A stretch of 64,000 nt of DNA, taken from Alphaproteobacteria bacterium. GTDB lineage: Bacteria > Pseudomonadota > Alphaproteobacteria > Rhodospirillales > Magnetospirillaceae. Positions 33,212 to 46,062 of the stretch are shown piece after piece. A program made the translations under genes and the position numbers. The stretch's first letter is position 1. Each line of letters begins with the position of its first letter. The notes beneath the pieces are model-generated. The model was not told the DNA's origin and did not search any database. It worked only from the letters and a program-made list of their open reading frames with translations. Location: positions 79,751 through 143,750 of the forward strand of contig JAJPHO010000174.1 in NCBI GenBank assembly GCA_021325215.1, given 5' to 3'.

Positions 33212-35905
33212 TCAGGCTTCGTCGGAACCCGCCGGCGATTCGGCGGAGCCTTCGACGGCCTCACCCTCCTCGCCCTCGGCCTCGGTGTCGTCGCCATTGC
33301 CGAGATCGGCCAGGCGCGCTACCGACATCACCTGCTCGTCTTCGGCGGTGCGCAGCATCATCACGCCCTGGGTCTTGCGGCCGACGACGCGGACGCTCTC
33401 GACCGACGTGCGGATCAGCTTGCCGGCATTGGTCACCAGCATGACGCCGTCCTCATGCAACACGGGGAACGACGCCACCACGGTCGGACCGGTTTTCTCG
33501 GTCAGTTCCATATTGGCGATGCCCGAGCCGCCACGGCCGGTGATGCGGTATTCGTAAGCCGACGTGCGCTTGCCGTAGCCATTGACGCTTACGGTGAGGA
33601 TTTCCTGCTCCTCGGCCTTCATCTGTTCCATCTGCTCGGCCGGCAGGTCGCCGCGGGCATAGGCGTCGCGGGTCTCGGAATCGTAGCGCACATGGTGCAG
33701 CATCGACATCGAGATGACGCTGTCGCCCTCTTCCAGGCGGATGCCGCGCACGCCGGTCGAGGAGCGGCCGGCGAAGACGCGCACGTCGGTGACCGGGAAG
33801 CGGATGCACTTGCCACCCTTGGTGGCCAGCAGCACGTCCTCGTCCTCGGTGCAGGTGTGCACGCCGATCAGGTGGTCGCCCTCATCCAGCTTCATGGCGA
33901 TCTTGCCGTTGGCGCGGATGTCGGTGAAATCGGACAGCAGGTTGCGGCGCACGCCGCCGGACTGCGTCGCGAACATGATGTGCAGGTTGCCCCAGTTCTC
34001 TTCGTCCTCGGGCAGCGGCATGACGGTCGAGATGGTTTCGTCCTGCTCCAGCGGCAGCAGGTTGATCATCGCCTTGCCCTTCGACTGCGGCGAGCCGAGC
34101 GGCAGGCGGTAGACCTTCATCTTGTAGGCGATGCCGTTCGACGAGAAGAAGATCATCGGCGTATGGGTGTTCGCCACGAACAGGTCGGTGACGAAATCCT
34201 CTTCCTTGACCGACATCGACGAGCGGCCCTTGCCGCCGCGGCGCTGGGCGCGGTATTCGGACAGCGGGACGCGCTTGATGTAGCCGGTGTTGGTCACCGT
34301 CACCACCATGTCCTCGCGGGCGATCAGATCCTCGATGTCGACTTCGAACTCGGATTCCTCGATCGTGGTCCGGCGCGGGGTGGCGAACTGGGCCTTCATC
34401 TCGACCAGCTCTTCGCGCAGGATTTCCAGCAGGCGGACGCGCGACGACAGGATCAGCAGATAGCCGGTGATCATCGTGCCGATCTCGGTCAGCTCTTCAT
34501 GCAGCTTGTCGCGCTCCAGCCCGGTCAGGCGGTGCAGGCGCAAATCCAGGATGGCCTTGGCCTGGGTTTCGGACAGCGTGTATTTGCCGTCCTCGATGCC
34601 GCGGCCCGGCTCGTCGATCAGCGTGATCAGCGCTTCGACGTCGTCGGCCGGCCAGGCGCGCGACATCAGCTGTTCGCGGGCGGTGGCCGGATCGGGTGCG
34701 TTGCGGATCAGGGCGATCACTTCGTCGAGATTGGCCACCGCAAGAGCGAGGCCGACCAAGACGTGGGCGCGTTCGCGAGCCTTGCCGAGCTCGTACACGG
34801 TGCGCCGGGTGATGACTTCTTCGCGGAACTCGACGAACGCCTTGATGATCTCGGACAGGATCATCATCTGCGGGCGGCCGCCATTCAGCGCCAGCGCATT
34901 GACGCCGAAGCTGGTCTGCAGCTGCGAGAATCGGTAGAGCTGGGCCTGGACCACGTCCGGCACGGCGTCGCGCTTCAGCTCGATCACCACGCGCACGCCG
35001 TCGCGGTCCGATTCGTCGCGCAGATCGGCGATGCCTTCGATCTTCTTGTCGCGCACCAGTTCGGCGATCTGTTCGATCAGGCGCGACTTGTTGACCTGAT
35101 AGGGGATCTCGGTGACGACGATCGCGGTGCGGTCCTTGCGGATTTCCTCGAAGGCGCAGCGGGCGCGCATCACCACCGAGCCGCGGCCGGTGGTGTAGGC
35201 CGAACGGGTGCCGGCGCGGCCGAGAATGATGCCGCCGGTCGGGAAGTCCGGCGCCGGCACCAATTCCATCAGCTCTTCCAGCGTGACGTTCGGATTGTCG
35301 ACATAGGCGCAGCAGGCGTCGATCACTTCGCCGAGATTGTGCGGCGGGATGTTGGTGGCCATGCCGACGGCGATGCCACCGGCGCCATTGACCAGCAGGT
35401 TCGGATAGCGCGCCGGCAGAACCGTCGGTTCCTGCTCGCTATCGTCGTAGTTCGGCTGGAAATTGACGGTTTCCTTGTCGATGTCGTCCAGCAGCGAATG
35501 CGCCGCGCGCGACAGGCGCGCTTCGGTGTAACGCATCGCCGCCGGCGGATCGCCGTCCATCGAGCCGAAATTGCCCTGGCCGTCGATCAGCGGCAGGCGC
35601 ATCGAGAAATCCTGCGCCATGCGGACCATGGCGTCGTAGATCGAGCTGTCGCCGTGCGGATGGTACTTACCCATCACTTCACCGACGATGCGGGCCGATT
35701 TGCGGAACGGCTTGTTAAAGTCGTAACCGCCTTCCTTCATCGCATGGAGAATACGGCGATGCACCGGCTTGAGGCCGTCGCGCACATCGGGCAGCGCACG
35801 GGAGACGATGACGCTCATCGCATAATCGAGATAGGAGCGTTTCATCTCCTCTTCGATGGTCACCGGCGTGATGTCGAAAGAAGGAGGCGTTGCGACTGTA
35901 TTCAA
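33212..35905 (-). CDS. gyrA: DNA gyrase subunit A
   Basis: An 897-residue enzyme. [40 protein letters not shown] and the catalytic Tyr in [10 protein letters not shown] are present, with complete C-terminal DNA-wrapping repeats. The quinolone region reads GDSSIYDA, so Ser and Asp are kept at positions equivalent to E. coli 83 and 87. The C-terminal tail is acidic (about 30 residues), usual for alphaproteobacteria. Confidence 0.98.
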   Translation of the reverse strand: MNTVATPPSFDITPVTIEEEMKRSYLDYAMSVIVSRALPDVRDGLKPVHRRILHAMKEGGYDFNKPFRKSARIVGEVMGKYHPHGDSSIYDAMVRMAQDFSMRLPLIDGQGNFGSMDGDPPAAMRYTEARLSRAAHSLLDDIDKETVNFQPNYDDSEQEPTVLPARYPNLLVNGAGGIAVGMATNIPPHNLGEVIDACCAYVDNPNVTLEELMELVPAPDFPTGGIILGRAGTRSAYTTGRGSVVMRARCAFEEIRKDRTAIVVTEIPYQVNKSRLIEQIAELVRDKKIEGIADLRDESDRDGVRVVIELKRDAVPDVVQAQLYRFSQLQTSFGVNALALNGGRPQMMILSEIIKAFVEFREEVITRRTVYELGKARERAHVLVGLALAVANLDEVIALIRNAPDPATAREQLMSRAWPADDVEALITLIDEPGRGIEDGKYTLSETQAKAILDLRLHRLTGLERDKLHEELTEIGTMITGYLLILSSRVRLLEILREELVEMKAQFATPRRTTIEESEFEVDIEDLIAREDMVVTVTNTGYIKRVPLSEYRAQRRGGKGRSSMSVKEEDFVTDLFVANTHTPMIFFSSNGIAYKMKVYRLPLGSPQSKGKAMINLLPLEQDETISTVMPLPEDEENWGNLHIMFATQSGGVRRNLLSDFTDIRANGKIAMKLDEGDHLIGVHTCTEDEDVLLATKGGKCIRFPVTDVRVFAGRSSTGVRGIRLEEGDSVISMSMLHHVRYDSETRDAYARGDLPAEQMEQMKAEEQEILTVSVNGYGKRTSAYEYRITGRGGSGIANMELTEKTGPTVVASFPVLHEDGVMLVTNAGKLIRTSVESVRVVGRKTQGVMMLRTAEDEQVMSVARLADLGNGDDTEAEGEEGEAVEGSAESPAGSDEA

Positions 35906-36156
35906 TGCAGGGTTCTCGGCGTTATGAGGCGCGATCTTGAGATCGTTGGAAACCGGCCCGGACGGGCTAGCGTTCGAGCGCGGACCCTAGCAGATATCGT
36001 AGGGTGTCACAAGGCAAACCCCCCATGGCTTGCTGGACGCTTGCTTACACTTCTTAAAAAAAACTTACACGGCGGTGGACAAGGGCGGTTGGTTTGATAC
36101 CATCGGTTGTCCCTCAATGGAGAGCGGACTCAACCACGATATCGTCTGGCGATCAC

Positions 36157-38597
<2,441 letters not shown>

Positions 38598-38601
<4 letters not shown>

Positions 38602-39161
38602 AACGGCTTGCCGCGGCTGTTCTGCTTGCGGCCTGGGCCGGCGCCGCGATGGCCGATCCCTCTCCCATCACCCTGCATGGGGTGGATTTTGCCTTCCACG
38701 ACGTCGGCAGAATCAACAATGGCTGGGGCGCCTATTACACGCCGGGCCGCCAGGAGCCCGAGCAGTCCCATGACGAGATCATCGTCAATTACATGGACAA
38801 GGCCGACGCCCAGGGCAACGAGATCAACGCCAAGAACCTGGCCGAGCGGATGCTGGGCAGCATCAAGGCGGGCAACGGCAAGGTGATCCTGCCCTTCGCC
38901 GCGCCCGACAAGGCCTATAAGGACCGGCTGAGCTATTACGTCGCCTTCTATTATCTCTATCCGCAGGACGGCAACGGCGACATCTGGATCACCCGGATCG
39001 TGCAGGACGACGACCGGGCGCTCGGCGTCCTCTACAAGCACCGCATCGATGGCAGCGACGCGGCGGACATCGAGGCCCGTATCCTGGACTGGCTCAAGCA
39101 GAACATGGAAACGACGCCGGTCGGCACCCTAGTCATTCCGCCGGAACCACCGCACGGCTGA
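38598..39161 (+). CDS. Secreted protein of unknown function, coupled to the kinase
   Basis: A 187-residue protein with a signal peptide (1-19, AAMADP). The rest is alpha/beta: LHGVDFAFHDVGRINNGWGA, RLSYYVAFYYLYPQDGNGDI, WITRIVQDDDRALGVLYKHR. The start overlaps the kinase stop. It could modulate the kinase's periplasmic sensing; the family is not recognised. Confidence 0.65.
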
Positions 39162-39178
39162 CCGGCCCCGCCGCCCGC

Positions 39179-40162
39179 TCAGCATCCGGGCTTTTCGCCG
39201 ATATTCACTTCCACGGTCACGTGCGAGAAGGTTTTGCACTCGCCGAGCAGCCGGTGATAGAAGGCCGGCGTGCGTTCGGCGTGGATACTCATCACCGACA
39301 GGACGGCGCCGAGATGGCCCGGCCCCAGGCGCCAGATGTGCAGGTCGACCAGCTGGTCGCCCACATTCTCGACCGCGACCTTGACCTTCTGCGCCACCGC
39401 GTCGTCGGGCCGAACATCCATCAGCACCGCGCCGGCGCCCTTGATCAGGACATAGGACCAGTTGGCGATCACCAGCGCGCCGACGATGCCGGCGATCGGG
39501 TCCATCCACACCCAGTTGAAATAGCGCGCCAGCAGCAGGCCGGCGATGGCCAGGACCGAGACGGCGGCGTCGGCCAGCACATGCACATAAGCCGCGCGCA
39601 TATTGAAATCGCGGTTGTCCTTGCCGTGATCGTGGCCATGCGCCGCGTGATCATGGCCGTGGCTGTGCCCATGGCTGTGGCCGTGTCCATGCCCGTCATG
39701 ATCGCCGCTCAGCAGCCAGGCGCTGACGATGTTGACCAGCAATCCGGCCACGGCGATCGGGATCGCCTCGCCGAAATTGATCTGCACCGGGTCGATCAGG
39801 CGTGTCACCGCCTCGTAGCCGATCAGGATGGCGATCATGCCCAGGATGATGGCGCTGCTGAAAGCGGCCAGATCGCCCAGCTTGCCGGTGCCGAACACGA
39901 AACGCGGATCGCGCGCATGGCGGCGGGCATAGGTGTAGGCCAGTGCGGCGATCAGCATGGCGCCGGCATGGGTCGACATATGCAGGCCGTCGGCGATCAG
40001 GGCCAACGAGCCGAAAATGGAGCCGCCGCCGATCTCGGCGAGCATCATGACCGAGCACAGCACGATGACGATCCAGGTCTTGCGCTCGTTGGCGCCATGC
40101 GCCGCGCCCAGGAAGACGTGATCGTTATAGGAGGCGAAAGGATGTTCGTAAAAGTCGCTCAT
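39179..40162 (-). CDS. dmeF: Cation diffusion facilitator, DmeF-type
   Basis: A 327-residue inner-membrane metal exporter of the CDF family with six TM segments. The transport site pattern ADGLHMSTHAG (TM2) and HVLADAAVSV (TM5) and a His-rich loop of alternating HGH/HSH at about 153-182 are typical. The C-terminal cytoplasmic domain (VDLHIWRLGPGHLGAVLSV) is intact. Pairing with a DmeR-type repressor suggests Co/Ni efflux. Confidence 0.9.
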   Translation of the reverse strand: MSDFYEHPFASYNDHVFLGAAHGANERKTWIVIVLCSVMMLAEIGGGSIFGSLALIADGLHMSTHAGAMLIAALAYTYARRHARDPRFVFGTGKLGDLAAFSSAIILGMIAILIGYEAVTRLIDPVQINFGEAIPIAVAGLLVNIVSAWLLSGDHDGHGHGHSHGHSHGHDHAAHGHDHGKDNRDFNMRAAYVHVLADAAVSVLAIAGLLLARYFNWVWMDPIAGIVGALVIANWSYVLIKGAGAVLMDVRPDDAVAQKVKVAVENVGDQLVDLHIWRLGPGHLGAVLSVMSIHAERTPAFYHRLLGECKTFSHVTVEVNIGEKPGC

Positions 40163-40169
40163 GTCCGGC

Positions 40170-40448
40170 TCACTTGAAGTAACTGTGCACGATGTCGATC
40201 AGTTGCTCGCGGGGGTCGCCCACCTTTTCGGCGGGGTCCTCGTCGACCGGCATCAGATGGCTGCGGATATGATCCTCGAGCACGACCGTCAGGAGCCCGT
40301 TCATGGCGCCGCGGCAGGCGGTGATCTGCTGGAGGATGTCGACGCAGCTGGCTTCCTGCTCGACGGATCGTTCGATCGCGTCGAGCTGGCCGCGCAGGCG
40401 GCGGATTCGGTTGAGAAGCTTCTGCTTCTCCTGAGCGATATGTCCCAT
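40170..40448 (-). CDS. dmeR: DmeR/RcnR-type metal-sensing repressor
   Basis: A 92-residue all-helical repressor. His3, Cys35, His60 and His64 (MGH, ASCVD, LEDHIRSH) reproduce the Ni/Co-binding fingerprint of RcnR/DmeR, rather than the Cu(CsoR) pattern. It lies 7 bp upstream of dmeF. The upstream site at 40458-40481 fits its operator. Confidence 0.9.
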   Translation of the reverse strand: MGHIAQEKQKLLNRIRRLRGQLDAIERSVEQEASCVDILQQITACRGAMNGLLTVVLEDHIRSHLMPVDEDPAEKVGDPREQLIDIVHSYFK

Positions 40449-40457
40449 GCCGGGAAA

Positions 40458-40481
40458 ATACTATACCCCCCTATGGTATAT
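40458..40481. promoter_or_regulatory. DmeR operator candidate
   Basis: ATACTATA, CCCCCC and TATGGTATAT adjoin in a 24-bp quasi-palindrome starting 10 bp before the dmeR ATG. A C6/G6 tract in an AT-rich palindrome is the known layout of RcnR/DmeR operators. Confidence 0.8.
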
Positions 40482-40530
40482 CAAGGGGCAAGAAAAGGCC
40501 CCGGCGGACGAACCGCCGGGGCGCGCCAAA

Positions 40531-41508
40531 TCAATGGATCTGGGTAAAGTTCAGCGGCAGGAAGCGATAGCCTTTGCCGTCGGCGACCAGATGGCCGATG
40601 CCGGGGAACGACAGATGCGCGCCGGCCAGCAGATAGCCGCCCTTGGCCGCGTCGGCGAACAGCTTCTCGCGCTCGCCCTCCGCCGCCTTGCTATCGGTGT
40701 CGAAGCCGATCGTCACGGTCGGATCGGGGAACTGCACCGCGGCGACATGGATCAGGTCGCCGATCACCACCAGCTTCTGGCCCTGGCTTTCCACCACATA
40801 GGAGGTGTGGCCGGGCGTATGGCCGGCGCTGGCCAGCGCCTTGACGCCGGGCACCAGCTCGGTATTGCCGGTAAAGGGCTTGAACTTGCCGGCGGCGACG
40901 TAAGGCGCGAGCGCCGCCTTGGCGCCCTGGAAGAAGCCCTTCATCGCATCGGGCGCCTTCTTGGCGTTGTCATCGCTCAGCCAGTAATCGGATTCGCGCT
41001 TGTCGGCGCGCACCACCGCATTGGGGAAAGCCGCCTTGCCCTCGGCGATCAGGCCGCCGACATGGTCGGGGTGCATGTGGGTGATGTAGATCTCGTCCAC
41101 CTGCTCGGGCTGATAGCCCGACGCCTTGAGGTTGGCCAGCATCTTGCCCAGGGTCGGGCCGAACAGGCCGCCTGCGCCGGTATCGACCAGCACCAGCTTG
41201 CTGCCGGTATTGATCAGGAAGGCGTTGAACGAGCTTTCCAGCGGGCTCTTGAGGAAATTCTTGGCGAGAATCTCGTCGACCTGCTCCTTGCTCAGGCCCT
41301 TCAGCAGCGTGTCGACCGGCAGGTCGGTGGTGCCGTCGCTGATCGCGGTGACTTCGAAGTCACCAAGCATGACGCGGTAGAAGGCCGGCGCATTGATCTT
41401 GGCCATCGGCGCCGACGCCAGGGCGTCCGCACCGGACAAGGCGGCGACGGAAAGACCGGCGGCGATCAAAGCGGCGCGCGCCGGTGCCAGCAAACCTTCG
41501 AATTTCAT
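40531..41508 (-). CDS. Exported MBL-fold metallohydrolase
   Basis: A 325-residue protein with an N-terminal export signal (about 28 residues, twin-Arg not evident). The metal site YITHMHPDHVGG is present, then SAGHTPGHTS, and GDLIHV. This group includes lactonase/quorum-quenching-like and phosphodiesterase enzymes, but substrate cannot be told from sequence. The Met at 41508 has GGGGATA upstream. Confidence 0.8.
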   Translation of the reverse strand: MKFEGLLAPARAALIAAGLSVAALSGADALASAPMAKINAPAFYRVMLGDFEVTAISDGTTDLPVDTLLKGLSKEQVDEILAKNFLKSPLESSFNAFLINTGSKLVLVDTGAGGLFGPTLGKMLANLKASGYQPEQVDEIYITHMHPDHVGGLIAEGKAAFPNAVVRADKRESDYWLSDDNAKKAPDAMKGFFQGAKAALAPYVAAGKFKPFTGNTELVPGVKALASAGHTPGHTSYVVESQGQKLVVIGDLIHVAAVQFPDPTVTIGFDTDSKAAEGEREKLFADAAKGGYLLAGAHLSFPGIGHLVADGKGYRFLPLNFTQIH

Positions 41509-41591
41509 GATTATCCCCAAAATGGTGGTGGTTCCGCACCAAGGATGGGGATGCGAGGCAGCTTAAACAATGCCATCAGCCTGAAAAATAA

Positions 41592-42068
41592 TCACATTCT
41601 CCGCCGAAGATAGACGCTCTGAAAATCGACCACGCGCTCGTCGAAGCTGCCCAGGCCGGCGATCTCGCGACGAGTGGTCAGGATGCCGCCATCCGGAGTG
41701 CGCAGGGCGCGCAACTCGATGCGGCGTCCGCCGGGCTGCGGCAGCACCAGGGTTTCGCCGTCGGCGGCGTAATGATGGTCCAGGATGCGGTCACAAACCT
41801 CGTCCTCCCGCGGGTCGCGGAACGGCTCGTCGGCGATGTCGAACAGCCGCGCGGTATAGAGGATGGCTGGGAACCCCCGGCCGCGGATATGGGCGTCGAG
41901 GGGAATGCGATAGGTGAGCCGGAAAGCGTCGTTGCAATAGAGCAGACGGTCTTCGTCGTCGAACAGTGCCACCGCCTCGGGCAGGCCGCCCAGAGCCTGG
42001 GCCAGACGGTAAGCCGGCCTGCGGCGGCCGGACACGAAATTATAGAAAGACTTCACCCAAGAAGACAT
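41592..42068 (-). CDS. PAS-domain protein
   Basis: A 158-residue protein. LPEAVALFDDEDRLLYCNDA, FRLTYRIPL and GRRIELRALRTPDGGILTTR form one PAS fold with no output domain. The ATG at 42068 is favoured by GGGAGGG at suitable spacing. It is next to the STAS gene and probably a stand-alone sensor for it or for the phosphatase (inference). Confidence 0.75.
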   Translation of the reverse strand: MSSWVKSFYNFVSGRRRPAYRLAQALGGLPEAVALFDDEDRLLYCNDAFRLTYRIPLDAHIRGRGFPAILYTARLFDIADEPFRDPREDEVCDRILDHHYAADGETLVLPQPGGRRIELRALRTPDGGILTTRREIAGLGSFDERVVDFQSVYLRRRM

Positions 42069-42133
42069 CGTCATCACCCTCCCAGCACTCCGTCCAATCA
42101 AGCACGGCGGCGCGGGGGGCGCATTGATCTGGA

Positions 42134-42445
42134 TCAGGACTGGATGTCGAAATCCGCATCGGCCTCGGTCAGTTCCAGCATCTTGATGATGCTGCTTTGC
42201 GGCGACTTCAGGCGAATCCGGGCTCCCGACGCCGCCGCGACCTCTTCCCGCGCAATATAGAGAAGGCCCAGCCCGACCGAATCGATCCGCGGCACATTGG
42301 CGAGATCGAAGGTGACCTGGCGTCCTTTGGCGGCGGCCAGCTTTTCCAGCACCGCGCGGAATTCCCCATTGGCCGAGAAATTCAGATCGCCCGACATGCG
42401 GACGACGATTCCCGCCGAGTCCTCGTCATACTGGAAGTTCATCAT
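42134..42445 (-). CDS. STAS-domain anti-sigma/anti-sigma antagonist
   Basis: A 103-residue STAS protein. GDLNFSANGEFRAVLEKLAA and VPRIDSVGLGLLYIA contain the phosphorylatable Ser (DSVGLG). The partner REC-PP2C-HATPase protein lies 13 bp upstream, giving kinase and phosphatase activities for a switch. A second Met at 42442 is possible. Confidence 0.85.
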   Translation of the reverse strand: MMNFQYDEDSAGIVVRMSGDLNFSANGEFRAVLEKLAAAKGRQVTFDLANVPRIDSVGLGLLYIAREEVAAASGARIRLKSPQSSIIKMLELTEADADFDIQS

Positions 42446-42458
42446 CTTCCCCCTTTCG

Positions 42459-44288
42459 CTAGATCGTCATCACCAGGGTACGCCCGCCATCCCGGCTGGC
42501 CACCGTTTTCGCCACCTTGCGGATCAGAGCCAGCCCCCGGCCATGCTTGGCGTGGGGAACCGATTCCTTTCTCAGGGTCGCGTCGAAATCATATCCCTCG
42601 CCACTGTCGTAAACGGTAATCCGCACCTCGTCGCCGGGCAAGGGGACCACCGTCACCTCGACCCGCTTGCCGGCCCGTGACGGATCGTTCAATCCATCCT
42701 GTACTGCTTGAACGAACGAATCCAATCCTTCGGGCGTTTCCCGTAAACCGCTCTTCACGCCGAGTCCGCCATGGATGATGGCGTTGGTGATGGCTTCGGA
42801 CAGGCAATGCTCGACCGCCTCCCAGTCGCGGTTGCCGCCGAACCGCCGGCTGACGGCGGAACTCAGCAGCGACGCGGCACAGCAGGCCCAGGCACCGGCG
42901 ACGCTCAGCGACAGGCAAAGACCGCCCTGCTCCGCCGCCTCCAGACATTCCGGCTTCACGTCGGCGATGCCATGGGCACCGATCTCGATGAAACCGTGAT
43001 AAGGCGGCGCCAGTCCGATTTCCACCGCCTCGAGCCGCCGCGAGGTCAGCAGCAGCGGTGCCGAGGAGGGCGATTGCCGCGCCAGTTCCTGCACCGGCAC
43101 GGCCAGGCGCCCGATCGCCACCGCCGTCAGATCGTCTTCGAGGGGTCTTTTGACGGTGTCGAAGAAGCGGGCGACCAGGCCGGGCACGTCGATGCCGTTC
43201 GGCGAATGGAAGCGCCGCACGATCGAGGTCAGCCTGTCCTCGCCCAGCATGGAACCGCCGGCGACGCGCGCCTCGGTCATGGCGTCGCTATAGAGAAACA
43301 GGCTGCTGCCCTCGGGAAAGGCGGTGACGCGGTTGGTGTAATGGGCGCTGGACGAGATGCCGAGAGGCTTGCCGCGCGAATCCAGCATCACATGCTTGCC
43401 GTTGCTGTCGAACAAGATCGGCTTCGGAGCGCCGCCTGCCGACCAGGTCAGCGTCGAGGCGCCGGAATCGACGACGCCGAGAAATACCGTCGCATATTGT
43501 CCGCGCGGCAGCATGTCGACCAGCACGCCGTTGAGGCGTCCGAGAGTGCCCGCCGGGTCGATGATCTGGCTGCCCAGCTGGCTCAGCAGGGCATGCAGGC
43601 GGAACACGTTCAGCGCGGCACCCACGCCATGGCCGGAGAAGTCGAACATGAAGAAGATGGTGCGCAGCGCATCCACTTCGGCACAGCCCCACAGATCGCC
43701 GCCGATCTGCGACGAGGGCTCGAAATAGGATTCCACCGACAGGCCGCGCGATTGCCGGTATTGCGCCAGCCGTTCGGCGGACGGCAGCAGGCCGAACTGC
43801 ATCGCCCTGGCCAGCGCGTTCTCCTCGTCCATCCGCTTGTTTTCGGCGGCGAGGCTGGCGTTCAGGCGGTCGGAAATGGCCTTGCGGTCGAGATCGGCAT
43901 GTTTGCGGCTGATGGCATAGCGGATGGCGCGGGTGATCACGCGCTCGCCCACCTCGCCCTTGATCAGATAATCCTGGGCGCCGACTTCGAGGGTCAGCTC
44001 CGCCACCGTCGGGTCGGTGTCGCCGGTCAGCACGACGATGGGCAGGTCCGGATCGGCGGACTGAAGCTGGGCAAGGGTCTGGATGCCGTACGAATCCGGC
44101 AGGCTGAGATCCAGCAAGGCGACGTCGAACCGCTCGCCCGAGGTCAGCCGCCGCGTCGCCTCGGCCAGCGTCATCTCGTGGACGACCTCGAAGCTGGGCG
44201 ACGGTACGCGCTCCAGCGTGCGCGTCATGATGCGCGCCGTGACGCGGTCATCCTCGACCAATAAAAGCCGCAGCCGGGCCGGCAGCAT
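42459..44288 (-). CDS. REC-PP2C-HATPase partner-switching regulator
   Basis: A 609-residue protein. The receiver domain (residues ~7-125) has phospho-Asp in VALLDLSLPDS. A coiled coil leads to a SpoIIE/RsbU PP2C domain (QIGGDLWGC, FDFSGHGVGAALN, SDAMTEAR, LEDDLTAVAIG). The C-terminus is an RsbW-like HATPase (EHCLSEAITNAIIHGG, VYDSGEGYDF, HGRGLALI). Having opposing phosphatase and kinase domains in one chain resembles HsbR-type regulators. Its substrate is probably the STAS protein 13 bp downstream. Confidence 0.9.
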   Translation of the reverse strand: MLPARLRLLLVEDDRVTARIMTRTLERVPSPSFEVVHEMTLAEATRRLTSGERFDVALLDLSLPDSYGIQTLAQLQSADPDLPIVVLTGDTDPTVAELTLEVGAQDYLIKGEVGERVITRAIRYAISRKHADLDRKAISDRLNASLAAENKRMDEENALARAMQFGLLPSAERLAQYRQSRGLSVESYFEPSSQIGGDLWGCAEVDALRTIFFMFDFSGHGVGAALNVFRLHALLSQLGSQIIDPAGTLGRLNGVLVDMLPRGQYATVFLGVVDSGASTLTWSAGGAPKPILFDSNGKHVMLDSRGKPLGISSSAHYTNRVTAFPEGSSLFLYSDAMTEARVAGGSMLGEDRLTSIVRRFHSPNGIDVPGLVARFFDTVKRPLEDDLTAVAIGRLAVPVQELARQSPSSAPLLLTSRRLEAVEIGLAPPYHGFIEIGAHGIADVKPECLEAAEQGGLCLSLSVAGAWACCAASLLSSAVSRRFGGNRDWEAVEHCLSEAITNAIIHGGLGVKSGLRETPEGLDSFVQAVQDGLNDPSRAGKRVEVTVVPLPGDEVRITVYDSGEGYDFDATLRKESVPHAKHGRGLALIRKVAKTVASRDGGRTLVMTI

Positions 44289-44308
44289 GACTATCCCCTA
44301 TTTTCTTA

Positions 44309-45982
44309 TTATTGCCGGACCCGTTCCACGAACTGCTTGGCTTCCACGCTCAGTTCCTCGACCACCTCGCGCAGGGTGCTCGCGCTCCAGATCACGCGCA
44401 CGGTGCCGGCACTGGACAAGGTCGAGGATTTGGCCAGGGCGGTCACGCTCTTCGAAACGGCCACGGCCTGGGCCGCCACTTCGTCGATATTGGCGGCGAT
44501 TTCGCGGGTCGAGGCCTCCTGCTCCTGCACCGCGCCGGCGATGGCCGACGAGGATTCGTCGAGCGAGCGTATGGTGTTTACCACCGACTCGATCTTGCCC
44601 GACATGGCGCGGGTGGATTCCTGCACGGCGCTGATATTGCGGGCGATTTCGTCCGTTGCGCGCGCGGTCTGGTTGGCCAGGGTCTTCACCTCGCCGGCCA
44701 CCACGGCGAAACCCTTGCCGGCATCGCCGGCGCGGGCGGCCTCGATGGTGGCGTTGAGCGCCAGCAGATTGGTCTGGCTGGCGATGTCGTTGATCAGCGA
44801 CACCACTTCGCCGATCGATTTGACCGTAGCGGACAGCCCATCCATCTGCTCGGACATCGCCGCCACTTCGCCCACCGCCTGGCGCGAGGTCGCGGTCGAG
44901 GCGGAAACCTGGCGGGCGATCTCGTTGATGGCTTGCGACAATTCGCGGGTCGAAGAGGCGGCGGATGCGGCCCGGGCCGTGGTGATGGCGACAGCTTCGC
45001 CGACCTGCAGCGACTTGCTGCCGCTCTGCTGGGCGCGCGCCGCCATGGTCTGAGCGGTGGCGTCGATGCCCCGCGCGGCGTCCTGCACCGCGGCGACCTT
45101 GGCGCTGACGGTCTGCTCGAACACGTCGGAGAAGGCGTTGACGGCGCTGGCCTTTTCCTGGGCGGCGCGCTCGCGTTCCATCTCGATCTTGCGGGCCTCC
45201 TCCAGCCGCAATTTCTCCTGGGCGTCGGCGCGAAATCCTTCGACCGCCCGGGCCATGTCGCCGATATCGTCCGGCCGCGAGATCATCTCGATCCGGCGGT
45301 CGAGATCGCCGGAGGCGACCCGGCCGATTTCCTGAACCAGGGTCCGCAGCGGTCTGCCCAGCATGATCCGCGACAGAATCAGCGAAACGACGAAGCCGAA
45401 CAGGGCCGCACAGGCGGCGGCCACCACCATCCAGACCCGGGTCTGCTCGGCGGCGGCGCTGAACTGCGCCATCGGAATGCCGACATAGAGAACGCCCAGC
45501 ACGGAGCCGTCCGCGCCGACGATCGGATCATAACCGGTGATGTAGGGTTTACCGAGAATGTCCACCACGCCGCGGTAAGGTTTCTTGGCCGTGAACACGG
45601 ATTCATAGGCGGCATTGCGCGCCAGTTGCGTGCCGATGGCGCGCGTGCCGTCGTCTTTCTTGACGTTGGTCGAAACGCGGGTGTCGCCTTTGAAGATCGT
45701 GGCGGTGCCGCCCCCCAGCTCGACCACCTGGTCGACGATGGCGAAATCGCCGTCCAGCACGGCGTTGCCGGCCATCAGCTTGCCGTCGGCGATCTTGAAG
45801 CCATCGCCCTTGAGCTTGACCTCATGCCAGGCGATTCGCATGTTGCGGTCGATGGCGCGGTTGGCGGATTTCATCGCTTCGTCGTCGGCGATGGTGATAG
45901 CCGCGGCCGAGACGGTAACCGCCACCAGGGTGGCGTTAAGCAGGGCCAACAGCGCGGATTTGGTCGAAATAGTGAATTTCAT
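44309..45982 (-). CDS. Methyl-accepting chemotaxis protein 1
   Basis: A 557-residue receptor. TM1 (7-30), a periplasmic single Cache-type domain ([20 protein letters not shown] to VGIPMAQF), TM2 (~185-207), HAMP, and a signalling hairpin with [20 protein letters not shown]. The neighbouring partner-switching genes suggest shared signal input. It is a clear paralogue of 49732-51402 in the sensor half but has a different C-terminal signalling sequence. Confidence 0.9.
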   Translation of the reverse strand: MKFTISTKSALLALLNATLVAVTVSAAAITIADDEAMKSANRAIDRNMRIAWHEVKLKGDGFKIADGKLMAGNAVLDGDFAIVDQVVELGGGTATIFKGDTRVSTNVKKDDGTRAIGTQLARNAAYESVFTAKKPYRGVVDILGKPYITGYDPIVGADGSVLGVLYVGIPMAQFSAAAEQTRVWMVVAAACAALFGFVVSLILSRIMLGRPLRTLVQEIGRVASGDLDRRIEMISRPDDIGDMARAVEGFRADAQEKLRLEEARKIEMERERAAQEKASAVNAFSDVFEQTVSAKVAAVQDAARGIDATAQTMAARAQQSGSKSLQVGEAVAITTARAASAASSTRELSQAINEIARQVSASTATSRQAVGEVAAMSEQMDGLSATVKSIGEVVSLINDIASQTNLLALNATIEAARAGDAGKGFAVVAGEVKTLANQTARATDEIARNISAVQESTRAMSGKIESVVNTIRSLDESSSAIAGAVQEQEASTREIAANIDEVAAQAVAVSKSVTALAKSSTLSSAGTVRVIWSASTLREVVEELSVEAKQFVERVRQ

Positions 45983-46062
45983 CCCGTACTCCGTTGTCCG
46001 TGACGAGCGATCGAGATTATGCCTAATAATAACCCCGCAATACTATTACGAGACGTGAGCCA

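Noticed and set aside
33212..35905. Quinolone-resistance change in gyrA
   Set aside because: The key Ser and Asp positions are both wild-type.
33455..36097. 880-residue plus-strand frame opposite gyrA
   Set aside because: A shadow of gyrA codon bias in GC-rich DNA (His/Gln/Asp-rich nonsense composition).
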